Shown here in pieces: positions 42,127 to 51,696 of a stretch of 64,000 nt of DNA. Numbering within the stretch: the first letter of the stretch is position 1; each line of letters starts with the position of its first letter. The notes beneath the pieces were generated by a model that worked only from the letters and a program-made list of their open reading frames with translations, did no database searches and was not told where the DNA came from. The DNA comes from Ignavibacteria bacterium (lineage in GTDB: Bacteria > Bacteroidota > Ignavibacteria > Kapaibacteriales > Kapaibacteriaceae), in assembly GCA_015709655.1 (NCBI GenBank), contig CP054181.1, positions 2,476,207 through 2,540,206 on the forward strand, in the 5' to 3' direction. Position numbers and translations under genes: made by a program.

Positions 42127-42837
42127 TCATATCAGGTTGACCGATATCGTGAATATATTATTGAAAGGGGCTCTGATTGCTGTTTATTGGCTGATACAGT
42201 ATGGTGCCCAGTATAATTGTAATCATATTGAGTGAGTGAAAAACGAAGAGAGTCTGGAGTATTTGATGACGAGATTGAAAGGTCACGTATAGGAACGCAG
42301 GACGAAGGAAGAATCGTTACGCTGGGTACTCGTGAACTTGATAATGATGCAGATCGGTTCTCCCGCTGGAGACATTCATAGAAGCATTGGTGTCTGATGA
42401 GCAAAAATGGTGATATAGTTCTGGTGGTGGGAGTGGAGTGGGGTAAATAAATCTGACCAGTCTTAAGTTGAGACATCTGTCTCAACGATAAGAATGGTCA
42501 GAATAATCGACCCTGCTCACTTGGAGACAGGTAATTGCTTCTAAACCGTCACTGTATCAAGCCCGAAACCGTTAACCCAATGGGTAATCCTGTTAATATC
42601 GGTATCTACCCGGAACGCTGCCTGCAGCCACATCTCAGGCGGTACCGGCGTAATGGTTACAATGAGTATGCTCATGATTGCTGCACCCGAACGGAATTAC
42701 AGCAGTCAGACGGTACTGTCAGCAGAGGGTTAAACGAAAGAAATATCGGTTAGCGCCATTCTGAGTAGCGAATTGTCTAACATCCTAATTGTTGAATACA
42801 AACAAGTACAGATGGTTTCGTGACAGTTTGGTGCATA
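42127..42837. other. gene-poor stretch at the right edge of the accessory region
   Basis: Contains the 86-bp inverted-repeat element (42434-42519). The remainder shows no convincing gene; a 72-codon frame at 42535 lacks coding character and similarity. Confidence 0.55.
42434..42519. mobile_element. 86-bp MITE-like element with the ends of the IS at 8870-9390
   Basis: Left end TGGAGTGGGGTAAATAAATC followed by TGACCAGTCTTA; right end read inward TGAGCAGGGTCGATTATTCT followed by GACCATTCTTA. These match the termini of the IS remnant at 8870-9390 (TGGAGTGGTG..., TGAGTAGGGTCGATTATTC). Only about 25 bases lie between the two inverted repeats. It is either a MITE mobilised by that IS family or an extreme deletion of it. 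Confidence 0.72.
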
Positions 42838-42866
42838 AAGAAAAAAGGGTACGCTATCGTACCCTT
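42838..42866 (-). terminator. rho-independent terminator of the 42916 lipoprotein gene
   Basis: Stem GGGTACG-CTAT-CGTACCC (42847-42864). On the minus strand the stem is followed by TTTTTTCTTT, placing the T-run correctly for the gene ending at 42916. Confidence 0.85.
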
Positions 42867-42915
42867 CCTTCATTTTATGATCGTTGAAATGAGAATCTGA
42901 GCACTGTACAATCTG

Positions 42916-43530
42916 TTAGATTGCCTTTGTCCCGTCAGCCTCGAAGTTGATGATGATATCAAACTTGCTTTTAATGAAATCGGCGGTAACCGGACCCGTA
43001 TTCATTGTACCGTATGAAATTCGGAAACAGAATTTGGGGCGTTCCAGAATTAGGCGGGCTGCGGAATTGGCGTCAGGAGTTACAGCAATATTCATTGGTG
43101 CGGCACCTTCGGACGCCAGAACATCGCGTAGCGCCACATTGGAGACAGAGGCTATCTCGTACACCTTGTTATCCTGATAAATCGGATCAAAGACAAGATG
43201 CACCTTGATGAAGGAGAGTTTCTGTTCGGCAAGGGTACCCGCAGTAAATACCGGGTTGTTGAGGTTGGTGATGATACCTGCGATTGATTTTATCGTGGCG
43301 CCCTTAAACTTATCCTTATTGTCGATATAGTCCTGGTTGGTACTCAGGTCCACACAATCTTCGCTGACATTGGGAAGCGACGGCTTGTCCGATGCCGGGT
43401 TGATGGTTACCGTAATTGGGACATTAATGGTTGTTGCATCGGCAAGCAAGTCACAGCCATTAATGAACAGCGGAGCTGATATAACGGCAATCAGGACAGC
43501 AAGTACACGGAGTATGTTGATTCGGCGCAT
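42916..43530 (-). CDS. lipoprotein of unknown function, paralogue of the one at 8040-8693
   Basis: 204 residues. Lipoprotein signal MRRINILRVLAVLIAVISAP with lipobox INGC. The mature protein shares the motif series of the 8040-8693 lipoprotein: a Cys-Val-Asp-Leu start, YIDNKDKFKGATIKSIAGI, LSFIKVHLVF, DNKVYEIASV, RPKFCFRI and MNTGPVTADFI. Probably a beta-sandwich envelope protein; no family recognised. It lies 56 bases downstream of ftsH on the same strand and ends before a clear terminator. This and its paralogue stand at the two edges of the accessory region. Confidence 0.8.
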   Translation of the reverse strand: MRRINILRVLAVLIAVISAPLFINGCDLLADATTINVPITVTINPASDKPSLPNVSEDCVDLSTNQDYIDNKDKFKGATIKSIAGIITNLNNPVFTAGTLAEQKLSFIKVHLVFDPIYQDNKVYEIASVSNVALRDVLASEGAAPMNIAVTPDANSAARLILERPKFCFRISYGTMNTGPVTADFIKSKFDIIINFEADGTKAI

Positions 43531-43586
43531 TATTGTGCCTTGGAGTGTGAAGAAATCCGAAGTAATTTATTCAAAGATACAATAAA

Positions 43587-45602
43587 CTATGACGGATTCA
43601 ACGCTAGCCCCTGTGTACCAGGCTCCGGTGGGGTATTGGGTTTCTTTTGAGCGCTGGAATGGATTTTTTGGCGCAGTGCGTCAACATCCTTTATCATTGG
43701 CGGGAGTTCGCCTCCGGAAATCAGGACGTCAAGTTCGTCGGTATCCAGGACTTCGCGCTCGATGAGTGCTTTCGACAGTGTATGAAGCAGTTCCAGGTTG
43801 TTACGCATTAGTTCTTCAGCTTGGTGTTCGGCATCGATAATAATCCGCCGGATCTCGGCATCAATTGTGCGGGCCGTCTCTTCGCTATGATCCCTGGGCT
43901 GAGAAATCTCACGTCCGAGGAACACCTCATCGTGCTGGGCAGCATAGCGTACCGGGCCAACAACCTCGCTCATACCAAACTCGCACACCATCTTGCGGGC
44001 GATCGCTGTGGCCCGTTCCAGATCATTTGATGCGCCGGTATTCAGTTGGCCAAATACCACCTTCTCGGCAGCGCGTCCGGCAAGCAGAACTACCAGACGG
44101 GACGTAAGCTGGTCAAGACTCATGGTATGCATTTCTTCGTTCGGCAGGTAACTGGTTACCCCCAGGGCCCGGCCGCGTGGGATAATGGTAACCTTGTGAA
44201 CCGAGTCACTGTGTGGCATGAGTTTGCCTGCCAGGGCATGGCCAATTTCATGGTAGGCTGTGGTTTCTTTTTCCTTTTCGCTCATCACCATGCTCTTGCG
44301 CTCCACGCCCATCAGCACCTTGTCCTTAGCGTTTTCAAAATCCCACATGGTTACTTCCTGGCTGTTTCTTCGTGCAGCGAGCAGGGCAGCTTCGTTTACC
44401 AGGTTGGCTAGATCGGCACCGCTCATACCGGGGGTACCCTTGGCGATGACTTCCAGATCCACATCCTTGGCAACCGGGAGTTTGCGCACGTGGACCGTAA
44501 GGATTCCTTTCCGACCGTTAACATCAGGCCTGTCCACAACAACTTGCCGGTCGAATCTTCCCGGACGGAGCAGGGCAGGGTCAAGTACATCCGGACGGTT
44601 GGTGGCAGCAATGATGATTACACCACTGTTCTGTTCAAAGCCGTCCATTTCAACCAGGAGCTGATTCAGTGTTTGTTCACGTTCGTCATGGCCCCCTCCC
44701 AGCCCTGCACCCCGCTGACGTCCAACGGCATCAATTTCGTCGATAAAAACAATACAGGGCGAATGTTTCTTGGCTTGTTCAAACAGGTCCCGAACACGAC
44801 TGGCTCCAACGCCTACAAACATCTCAACAAAGTCGGCACCGCTGATGCTAAAAAAGGGTACGCCTGCTTCACCGGCAACGGCGCGGGCAAGGAGAGTTTT
44901 GCCGGTTCCGGGAGGGCCTAGCAGCAGTACGCCGCGCGGAATTTTACCGCCAAGACGGGTAAATTTTGTGGGATCTCTCAGGAAGTCAATTATTTCTTTC
45001 AGTTCTTCCTTTGCTTCTTCAGCACCGGCTACATCTTGGAAATTAACCTTTGTCTGTCCTTCTGACAACATCCGGGCTCTGCTTTTTCCAAACGAGAATA
45101 TGCCCTTGGTTCCATTGCCCCCAACCTGAACACGTCGCGAAATAAACAGGAAGGCACCGAGAAGAATAATCCACGGCAGGAACTGGATTACCGACATCCA
45201 CCAGGGGGCATCGGCACTCTCGTACGTCCAGTTAATACCATTTTCCCGCCAGAAACTTTCTGTCTGCGAATCCACGACACCAAGTTTGGTGCGTATAGCT
45301 TTTACGTTTGGGATTGCCTTTCCGTCACGTTCAATGGTTATTGGCTTCTCGAGCTCGGCGTGGAAGTCAAAGTCGTTGAGTTGAGACTTCGTGATTCGGG
45401 CAAACTTTACGTTACCACTCTTGACGGTATTCAGGTACTCATTGTACGTTAACGGCCACTCATTATGCTGAGTGCCGGTCATCATAAGGCCAACAACGAT
45501 AAGGCTTACCAGGATTGCAACCCAAATCAGTACGTTGCGTAAAACACGGCTTAAGGTAAGTTCACTGTTCTCGTCGTCGTTAGGGCGTTGCGTTGGGGGC
45601 AT
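43587..45602 (-). CDS. ftsH: ATP-dependent zinc metalloprotease FtsH
   Basis: 671 residues, normal length. Two N-terminal membrane helices (about 24-42 and 142-160) enclose a periplasmic domain; then the AAA+ domain with Walker A GPPGTGKT, Walker B IVFIDEID, the pore motif [10 protein letters not shown] and second region of homology ([19 protein letters not shown]); then the peptidase site [10 protein letters not shown] with a downstream Asp ligand region. It degrades membrane and short-lived cytoplasmic proteins at the inner membrane. It stands 77 bases after hpt in the order dus-tilS-hpt-ftsH, a common bacterial cluster. Confidence 0.98.
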   Translation of the reverse strand: MPPTQRPNDDENSELTLSRVLRNVLIWVAILVSLIVVGLMMTGTQHNEWPLTYNEYLNTVKSGNVKFARITKSQLNDFDFHAELEKPITIERDGKAIPNVKAIRTKLGVVDSQTESFWRENGINWTYESADAPWWMSVIQFLPWIILLGAFLFISRRVQVGGNGTKGIFSFGKSRARMLSEGQTKVNFQDVAGAEEAKEELKEIIDFLRDPTKFTRLGGKIPRGVLLLGPPGTGKTLLARAVAGEAGVPFFSISGADFVEMFVGVGASRVRDLFEQAKKHSPCIVFIDEIDAVGRQRGAGLGGGHDEREQTLNQLLVEMDGFEQNSGVIIIAATNRPDVLDPALLRPGRFDRQVVVDRPDVNGRKGILTVHVRKLPVAKDVDLEVIAKGTPGMSGADLANLVNEAALLAARRNSQEVTMWDFENAKDKVLMGVERKSMVMSEKEKETTAYHEIGHALAGKLMPHSDSVHKVTIIPRGRALGVTSYLPNEEMHTMSLDQLTSRLVVLLAGRAAEKVVFGQLNTGASNDLERATAIARKMVCEFGMSEVVGPVRYAAQHDEVFLGREISQPRDHSEETARTIDAEIRRIIIDAEHQAEELMRNNLELLHTLSKALIEREVLDTDELDVLISGGELPPMIKDVDALRQKIHSSAQKKPNTPPEPGTQGLALNPS

Positions 45603-45679
45603 AATTCAGTCGTAAGAATAAGAAAGCGAAGTTAGTCAGATTCAAAATACGGTGCTATACGACGTATCTACTCGGTTGT

Positions 45680-46252
45680 TCATGTATTGGGGGGGGCATT
45701 GTCATCGGCAAGCGTCCACACTCCAGGGAGCTGACGTCCGTACCCGGCATAATCCAAACCATACCCCACCACAAAGTCCCTTCCGATTTCCTTGCCAACA
45801 AAGTCAATCGATATATCGTTGGCGTGTACGGCAGGCTTGCTAAGGAAGGCGGCGATCGAGATACTTGCCGGTTCCTGACTCGAGAGCCGCTTAATGAGCT
45901 CACGGATGGTATTCCCGGAGTCAACAATATCTTCAACGATGATGATGTGTTTGCCACGCATGTCGGGGAGACTGTCTTCTACGGTAACAATACCTGTAGA
46001 GGTCAGGTTGTTGTGGTAGCTGCTGGCCCGTAATGTTTCAACCTGAACCATCAGGGATAGGTGCCGCATAAGGTCAACCGCAAACGGCATAGCCCCTTTC
46101 AGAATGACCAACAGGCTTACTTCCTTACCCTGGAAGGTCTGATTGATCGTGGCTGCAATGCGTTGAACTATTCGTTGTACCTCCTCGGGGGGGATAAGGG
46201 GCTTAAATGTTTTGTCAACAACTCTGATACGGTCTGTTTCCTGACGGATCAT
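45680..46252 (-). CDS. hpt: hypoxanthine phosphoribosyltransferase
   Basis: 190 residues from ATG 46252, which overlaps the tilS stop as ATGA; the frame is open further upstream inside tilS, but that extension has no family support. Type I PRTase: PP-loop region VILKGAMPFAVDLMRHL, and PRPP-binding motif IIIVEDIVDSGNTI (acidic pair plus TSG-like loop). It salvages hypoxanthine and guanine with PRPP. The tilS-hpt pairing is conserved in many bacteria. Confidence 0.95.
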   Translation of the reverse strand: MIRQETDRIRVVDKTFKPLIPPEEVQRIVQRIAATINQTFQGKEVSLLVILKGAMPFAVDLMRHLSLMVQVETLRASSYHNNLTSTGIVTVEDSLPDMRGKHIIIVEDIVDSGNTIRELIKRLSSQEPASISIAAFLSKPAVHANDISIDFVGKEIGRDFVVGYGLDYAGYGRQLPGVWTLADDNAPPNT

Positions 46253-47625
46253 AGGTATGTAAAAATAGTTATGGATTGATCGGTAGGGTGTACTCGCGTT
46301 CGTTCGGCCGGACGTACTCCGCATATCCAGAGCAGGCCTTCAGCGTCTGCAATGACGTGGACGTACGGTTTCTGCGAGCTGGGTACATGTGCATTCGTAA
46401 GTAAGTCCGATACGAGTACCGACGTGTTCTTTGCGAACGGAACCATACGGTCGCCATGTTTCCAGGTGCGCCAAACCAAGGGGAATACGATTGCGTTGCT
46501 ATTAACATACGCAATATTCGGGTTTGGGGTAATGGTAACCTTGCAATGGTTTTTTGTCTCTACCAGCAGCGTTCTCTTTCCAAGAACATATTCGCCGTCG
46601 GCAGTTATCGTTACCACCGTTTCATGGTGCTGAATATTCTTAGAAAATGTGAGGTGGTCCCGGTCGCGCCAAACCGTATGCATGTCTGAAATTTCAACAC
46701 TGTGTCCGGGTTCTGCCGCAACCAGGCCCCACACCCGCTGTATGGTTGAATACCCGGGCAAATTACCCGTGAGAGTTGCAATCACTGCCCTGAATACTTC
46801 ATGGGTTTGCGCCTGTCCCAACGCCTCGGTCATTACTATTGGGATGCGGTAGGTGTTGTCATCAACAACTATTTTGCTGACAAGATCATGTGTTGTTCGT
46901 TGTACAATTTCGTTTGCTTCGCGCAGGAGCCCTGCCGATCGTGAGATGCGGGTGCAGATATCTGATCCAAACACGCTGGTAAGAGCAGGAATTAGGGTGT
47001 GACGAATCTCATTGCGCAGGAACTGTCGGTTGGTATTGGACGAATCGGTTCGCCACTGCAGGGTGTTGCTAATGGCATACTGCTGAATCTCTGTTTTAAG
47101 TACTCCGTGGAGCGGACGAACAAGGAGTACATGGTTAGTCAGGTCTCTGACCGGTGCGTGTGATGCCAGTCCATGAATTCCGCTCCCGCGGGCAAGGTGC
47201 AGCAGGAACGATTCAGCGGCATCGTTAGCGTGATGAGCAACTGCCACTGCACGGGCACCGGTTTGGCGGGCAACGTGTATCAAATAATCATAACGAAGTT
47301 TACGTGCAGCCGCTTCAATACCGGAACCGGTCTGCTGTGCCTGAAGCAGGACGTTGAGTGTTGTTGAATATATCGGAAGGCCATGGGCGTGGGCTATGTT
47401 TCTAACGAACTGTTCATCGGCATCTGATTCCGGGCCTCGCAGACCATGGTTTACGTGGGCTACAATCAACGTCAGCGAAAGCGTCGTGCGTAGCGACAGG
47501 AGAACGTGCAGCAACGTGATGCTATCCAGTCCGCCACTGACTGCAACCACGATGGTGCTGTTGATAAGTTTATTATCGCGGATAACGCTGGCGGCCGAAC
47601 TTTCCAGATTAGTCACAACGTACAT
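46249..47625 (-). CDS. tilS: tRNA(Ile)-lysidine synthase
   Basis: 458 residues from ATG 47625 (another in-frame ATG at 47643). The N-terminal PP-loop ATPase motif SGGLDS and HVNHGLRG, AHHANDAAES are the TilS signatures; the C-terminal part (VWRTWKHGDRMVPFAKNTSV) matches the TilS substrate-binding domain. It converts the wobble C of the CAU anticodon of tRNA-Ile to lysidine. The frame is open up to 47919 inside dus, but that part is a shadow. Overlaps dus by about 17 bases and hpt by 4. Confidence 0.95.
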   Translation of the reverse strand: MYVVTNLESSAASVIRDNKLINSTIVVAVSGGLDSITLLHVLLSLRTTLSLTLIVAHVNHGLRGPESDADEQFVRNIAHAHGLPIYSTTLNVLLQAQQTGSGIEAAARKLRYDYLIHVARQTGARAVAVAHHANDAAESFLLHLARGSGIHGLASHAPVRDLTNHVLLVRPLHGVLKTEIQQYAISNTLQWRTDSSNTNRQFLRNEIRHTLIPALTSVFGSDICTRISRSAGLLREANEIVQRTTHDLVSKIVVDDNTYRIPIVMTEALGQAQTHEVFRAVIATLTGNLPGYSTIQRVWGLVAAEPGHSVEISDMHTVWRDRDHLTFSKNIQHHETVVTITADGEYVLGKRTLLVETKNHCKVTITPNPNIAYVNSNAIVFPLVWRTWKHGDRMVPFAKNTSVLVSDLLTNAHVPSSQKPYVHVIADAEGLLWICGVRPAERTRVHPTDQSITIFTYL

Positions 47626-48586
47626 TCTCCGAATCTTCAGCATACCGGTGCAGTCGTTCCGAGATTTCGGAGTAAGATTCCATCCTGACAACATCCTGGC
47701 GAACCTGTGCGTTAAAGGGCAGACCTTTAAGGTAGCCGCTGTAATGTTTCCGGAATTCGTGAATGGCACGTCGTTCAGGCTTGTGCAGCAGCTCCAGCGA
47801 CAAGTGTTCCAGGCATACCTGAATTCGCGCTTGTACCGTGCTCTCGGGTGCGGGCGTACCCAGCAAAGCTTGCCTGGCCTCGGCAAACACGAACGGATTA
47901 CCAATGGCGGCCCGTCCAATCATGACGGCATCAGCGTTGGTCTCGGCAAATGCCCGGACTACATCATCGGCGGTTTTAACATCGCCGTTAAGAATAACGG
48001 GGATCGACAGCACTTCCTTGATCCGGGGTATCCAGCTCCAGTCAGCCTCACCGGTGTGCCCCATATCGCGCGTTCTGCAGTGAACGGTTAGCGCAGCCGC
48101 ACCCGCATCCTGCAGGCGTCGGGCAACGTCAAGGATGACAATGCTGTCTTTCGACCATCCGAGGCGGGTTTTGACCGTTACCGGCATATTAACGCTTTTT
48201 ACGATCTCGCGTGTTAGCATTTCCATTTGCTGCGGGTCTTTTAGTAAGGCGGCACCGGCGTTCCTGGCAACAACATTTTTAACCCAGCAGCCGTAGTTGA
48301 TATCGATAAAATCCGGTTCGAATTCCTCGGCCTTTCGTGCGGCCGATGTCATAACGTCAACTTCGCCACCAAAAATCTGAATTGCCACCGGGCGTTCCTC
48401 GGCAGCCAGCTGTAGTTTTTCAAGGGAGCGGCGCGCATCACGGATAAGACCATCGCTGGATATGAACTCGGTATAAACGATGTCGGCACCAAAGCGTTTG
48501 CAGATCAACCTAAACGGCAGGTCGGTAACATCTTCCATTGGGGCCAGCAAAACACCTTGATTTACGGTTATGGTACCTATGTTCAT
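47609..48586 (-). CDS. dus: tRNA-dihydrouridine synthase (DusB type)
   Basis: 325 residues. TIM-barrel FMN enzyme: LLAPMEDVTDLPFRLIC at the N-terminus, RPVAIQIFGGEVD, DINYGCWVKNVVARNAGAAL with the catalytic Cys, VTVKTRLGW, LTVHCRTRDMGHTG, PVILNGDV and MIGRAAIGNPFVF. The residue after the active-site Cys is Trp instead of the usual Pro (GCP), which is odd. It reduces uridines in the tRNA D-loop. First gene of the dus-tilS-hpt-ftsH group and divergent from the glycosyltransferase at 48611, with only 24 bases between the starts. Confidence 0.95.
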   Translation of the reverse strand: MNIGTITVNQGVLLAPMEDVTDLPFRLICKRFGADIVYTEFISSDGLIRDARRSLEKLQLAAEERPVAIQIFGGEVDVMTSAARKAEEFEPDFIDINYGCWVKNVVARNAGAALLKDPQQMEMLTREIVKSVNMPVTVKTRLGWSKDSIVILDVARRLQDAGAAALTVHCRTRDMGHTGEADWSWIPRIKEVLSIPVILNGDVKTADDVVRAFAETNADAVMIGRAAIGNPFVFAEARQALLGTPAPESTVQARIQVCLEHLSLELLHKPERRAIHEFRKHYSGYLKGLPFNAQVRQDVVRMESYSEISERLHRYAEDSENVRCD

Positions 48587-48610
48587 TGTACAAAACTAAA
48601 TTTGTTAGTA

Positions 48611-49654
48611 ATGGAACAACCACTTCGAATTCTCATGGTCCCCCAGGCACCCTATTCAATGGCGAGCGGGGGAATGGAGGTTACTCAGGACAGAGTTGCC
48701 GAGTCACTTGAAAAAGCCGGAGTTTACGTTGAAAAGCTTGATTACTGGAATCCCAAACTTACGGCTAACGTGGCTCATGTGTTTGGAAGTGAGCTTGGCG
48801 TGGCCCACATTGTCAGCAAGTTATACGGACTCGGCATTCCGGTTGTAACCACGGCAATGTTTACCCCCATCCATCCACTGTGGTTGTATAAAGTTGCCTG
48901 GGCCATTCCGCTCCTACGAACAAAGTCAACCATGAGCGTCAGGCGTGAACTTCTTCAGAAAAGCTCCGCGGTCGTTGCAATCTCACCGGTGGAAGTTGAA
49001 CTGCTACAACAGTTTATTGGGTTGCCGGCCGACGTGATTCACATGGTTCCGAATGCAGTGAGTCCGCAGTTTTTTACGACAACAGCAGACGAGTTCAGAC
49101 GGCGTACCGGCATCATGTCAGACAATATTGTACTGTGTGTGGGCACTATCGAACCACGGAAAAATCAGCTGCGAGTGATAGAGGCTGTAAGGGGCTTGGG
49201 CGCTGAACTTGTATTTATTGGAAATCCGGGCGTTGAATATTACGGTAAACAAAAGGAGTTTTTTGATGCATTTGAACGCGAAGTAAAGGCCAACAATTCC
49301 ATTCACTGGTTCAGAACAACACCGCATACTGACCCCTTCCTGGCCAGCGCCTTTGCTGCAGCCAAGGTTCACGTGCTTGCCAGCGTTGTTGAAGCGCATG
49401 GCATGGTAACGATCGAAGCCGCAGCCGCGGGGGCAAATGTTGTAGTCAGTGATATTCCAACGCAGCGGACGCTGTACGGCGACACTGTTGACTATGCTAA
49501 GCCTACCAGCATTGGCGAGCTACGGGCGGCAATTGTTCGGCAGCTTTCTGCCCCTCGGGGATCGCAAACAATCCCGTCGTTCCTTTTAAATGACTGGGAC
49601 GAGGTAGCCCGATTGCTTATCAATATTTATCAGCGTGTAGTACGTAAACATTGA
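48611..49654 (+). CDS. GT4-type glycosyltransferase
   Basis: 347 residues from ATG 48611, which begins MEQPLRILMVPQAPYSMASG, a normal GT-B N-terminus with a glycine-rich loop (SMASGGME); the open frame upstream overlaps dus and is disregarded. The C-terminal domain has VLCVGTIEPRKNQLRVIEA and the EAHGMVTIEAAAAG motif (E-x7-E) of GT4 retaining enzymes, which bind the nucleotide sugar. Donor and acceptor cannot be told from sequence. No signal peptide. It diverges from dus. Confidence 0.9.
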   Translation: MEQPLRILMVPQAPYSMASGGMEVTQDRVAESLEKAGVYVEKLDYWNPKLTANVAHVFGSELGVAHIVSKLYGLGIPVVTTAMFTPIHPLWLYKVAWAIPLLRTKSTMSVRRELLQKSSAVVAISPVEVELLQQFIGLPADVIHMVPNAVSPQFFTTTADEFRRRTGIMSDNIVLCVGTIEPRKNQLRVIEAVRGLGAELVFIGNPGVEYYGKQKEFFDAFEREVKANNSIHWFRTTPHTDPFLASAFAAAKVHVLASVVEAHGMVTIEAAAAGANVVVSDIPTQRTLYGDTVDYAKPTSIGELRAAIVRQLSAPRGSQTIPSFLLNDWDEVARLLINIYQRVVRKH

Positions 49655-49737
49655 AACTTTTCCCCCGCAGTGTTGTTTGGTAGAGTGAAGTACTTCAACA
49701 TTACTCAACCATCAAAAATTTTACTAAAGGGTAGTTT

Positions 49738-51060
49738 ATGTTTAAGTGTATGTTGCTCGGTGGCATCATGCTGGGATGCTCTGTACTTGCTGGTGCCAGC
49801 ACGCATGAGGGTGAAAATGAACCAGTGGCTATGAATATCCCATCGGGGATTGATACACTCCCGCCCGTTCTATCGTATGAATACCTTGGCTGCGGCGTTT
49901 ATGAATTTACCGCAGTAGATGACCGGAATTCACCGAACCCGCCTCGCGTTCCACCTCTGCCAATGGATCAGGTAGAACGTGGTATTGCATCAGTATCGCT
50001 TCAGGGCACTCTGTCATCCGTAAACACAAAATTAACATTGGTTACGGACCAGTATTTCCCCCGTGAGACGCCATACCACCGTTTCGTATTCCGGATTGAA
50101 CCGGCTGACAAATCAAAGCCCGCATGGGCATACGTTTACGTTACCGACTATAGTGGAAATCAAGCCGTACAGCTCCTCACGATGGGTCCGACCATGCCCC
50201 TGTGGCAGCCACAGAGTGTTGAATCCACGGCCCGGGTAGGGAAGTCGTCTGCATCATTGGTCACCCTTAAGAATTCCTCGTCCGAGGTGCAGACGGTTAC
50301 AAACATCGCAGTTACCGGAAGCGCAGTGTTTACGGTTGCATCAGGTGGTTTACCGCTGCCAACCACGATTGCTCCGGGGCAGACACGTACGGTTGAGATA
50401 GCATTTTCACCGACGGACCCCTCAAGCACCCCCGAGCGGGCAGTTCTTTCGGTAACTACCGACTGTGGAAGTTTTACTGTTCCGCTGTCCGGACAGAGCC
50501 TGTACGCTGATCTTCAAACTGAGGACTGGGATGCAGGGACGGTTCTGCAGCAGCAGCGAATTTGTAAGGATGGTGGTTTTAGTATTGAGAACCGCGGTTC
50601 GGCACCTGCAACCATAACCGGCTTTACATCGTCCGATCCCGATGTTGCAATCACATCATCAATATCTGCATCAAACCCGTATGTGCTTCCGCCGAGTGAT
50701 TCCGTGTTGGTAACGGATCTGTGCTACCAGGGAAACCAGGTGGGACCTTTTACAGCCACTGTAACGGTACTCAGCGATGCAGAAGCCGGCGATTTCATTT
50801 GTCAGGTTGTAGCCAACAGTGTAATATCGGAGGTTGCCAGTGAACCTGTGACGAAACAGTGGGCATGGTACAATCCGTCAACAGAAAGTATTATGCTCCG
50901 AGAAAATCAAGAAGCATACATTGTGGATATTCATGGGACGGTTGTTGGTGAATTTCCTGAAGACTCATCCAGGTTTTCGGCTGCAGGCTTAGCATCGGGT
51001 GTTTACTTGGTTGCATTTCGCAACGGTACACCTGCCGTTACTGTACGAATTGTCCGTTAG
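49738..51060 (+). CDS. exported protein with choice-of-anchor/ASPM-Hydin-like domains and T9SS-like tail
   Basis: 440 residues with a signal peptide (MFKCMLLGGIMLGCSVLAGAS). Residues about 160-265 (VTLKNSSSEVQTVTNIAVTG, TIAPGQTRTVEIAFSPTD, DCGSFTVPLSGQS) form an ASPM-SPD-2-Hydin/choice-of-anchor-D-type immunoglobulin-like domain common in Chlorobi/Ignavibacteria surface proteins; a second, weaker one follows at about 270-350. The last ~60 residues (YIVDIHGTVVGEF, LASGVYLVAFRNG, VRIVR) look like a short sorting domain. Probably a surface structural protein. RBS-like AAAGGG before the ATG. Confidence 0.82.
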   Translation: MFKCMLLGGIMLGCSVLAGASTHEGENEPVAMNIPSGIDTLPPVLSYEYLGCGVYEFTAVDDRNSPNPPRVPPLPMDQVERGIASVSLQGTLSSVNTKLTLVTDQYFPRETPYHRFVFRIEPADKSKPAWAYVYVTDYSGNQAVQLLTMGPTMPLWQPQSVESTARVGKSSASLVTLKNSSSEVQTVTNIAVTGSAVFTVASGGLPLPTTIAPGQTRTVEIAFSPTDPSSTPERAVLSVTTDCGSFTVPLSGQSLYADLQTEDWDAGTVLQQQRICKDGGFSIENRGSAPATITGFTSSDPDVAITSSISASNPYVLPPSDSVLVTDLCYQGNQVGPFTATVTVLSDAEAGDFICQVVANSVISEVASEPVTKQWAWYNPSTESIMLRENQEAYIVDIHGTVVGEFPEDSSRFSAAGLASGVYLVAFRNGTPAVTVRIVR

Positions 51061-51141
51061 TTACCTGTTCTGACACATCGGTACCATGTTGCTTCCTCCC
51101 CATTAAACATCGTACTGAGGTGCCGTTTGGTAACATTGTGT

Positions 51142-51696
51142 ATGCCTGAGCCCCTTCCCAAGGAGTTCTATCTTCAGAACACCGAATACGTTGCCCGTCA
51201 GCTCATAGGATGCATCCTATCTGTCCCGGGCTATCATGTGCGCCTCACTGAAACCGAAGCATATCTACCGGCCAACGATGCGGCCTGCCATGCCTCGCGG
51301 GGAATAACCAGGCGGAACGCACCGATGTTTAACGACGGCGGCATTCTATACCTGTATCTGATTTATGGTCTGCATTGGTGTTGCAATATTGTCACCGAGC
51401 CTGCCGGACTTGGTGCGGCAGTTCTGTTGCGTGCAGGAATTGTTGGCACAACACTGGCTGACCTGGTACCGGGGCCTGGTGCGGCCACGCGGCTGATATC
51501 CGGGCCCGGACGGCTTACCCGACACCTACGGCTGGACGGACGGCAGAATTGTGTATCCGTACTTGGATCAGCGGGTTTTTCAGTACAGCGCGATATTCAT
51601 ACCGACACGTATCAGCAGCACATTCAGGCTACGCCGCGCATTGGTATTACGCATGGACGTGAGCACTTGCTGCGGTTTGTGGTTGACGGTTCATGA
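51142..51696 (+). CDS. 3-methyladenine DNA glycosylase (AAG/MPG family)
   Basis: 184 residues from ATG 51142; a TTG five codons earlier is unlikely. Family signatures: LIGCIL near the N-terminus, RLTETEAYLPANDAACHASRG, RRNAPMF, and LYLYLIYGLHWCCNIV. The Glu of ETEAY corresponds to the catalytic Glu that activates water. It removes alkylated purines from DNA in base excision repair. Its last 50 bases overlap the 3' end of the convergent MATE gene. Confidence 0.93.
   Translation: MPEPLPKEFYLQNTEYVARQLIGCILSVPGYHVRLTETEAYLPANDAACHASRGITRRNAPMFNDGGILYLYLIYGLHWCCNIVTEPAGLGAAVLLRAGIVGTTLADLVPGPGAATRLISGPGRLTRHLRLDGRQNCVSVLGSAGFSVQRDIHTDTYQQHIQATPRIGITHGREHLLRFVVDGS

Noticed and set aside
42535-42753. 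72-codon frame between the MITE and the lipoprotein
   Set aside because: No coding character, no similarity, no ribosome binding site; frames on the other strand look equally plausible.
46253-46324. Longer Hpt start at 46324
   Set aside because: The extension is tilS sequence in another frame; ATG 46252 overlaps the tilS stop as ATGA, the usual coupling.
47626-47919. 98-residue N-terminal extension of TilS
   Set aside because: Lies in a shadow frame of dus, has no TilS similarity, and ATG 47625 starts just before the PP-loop.
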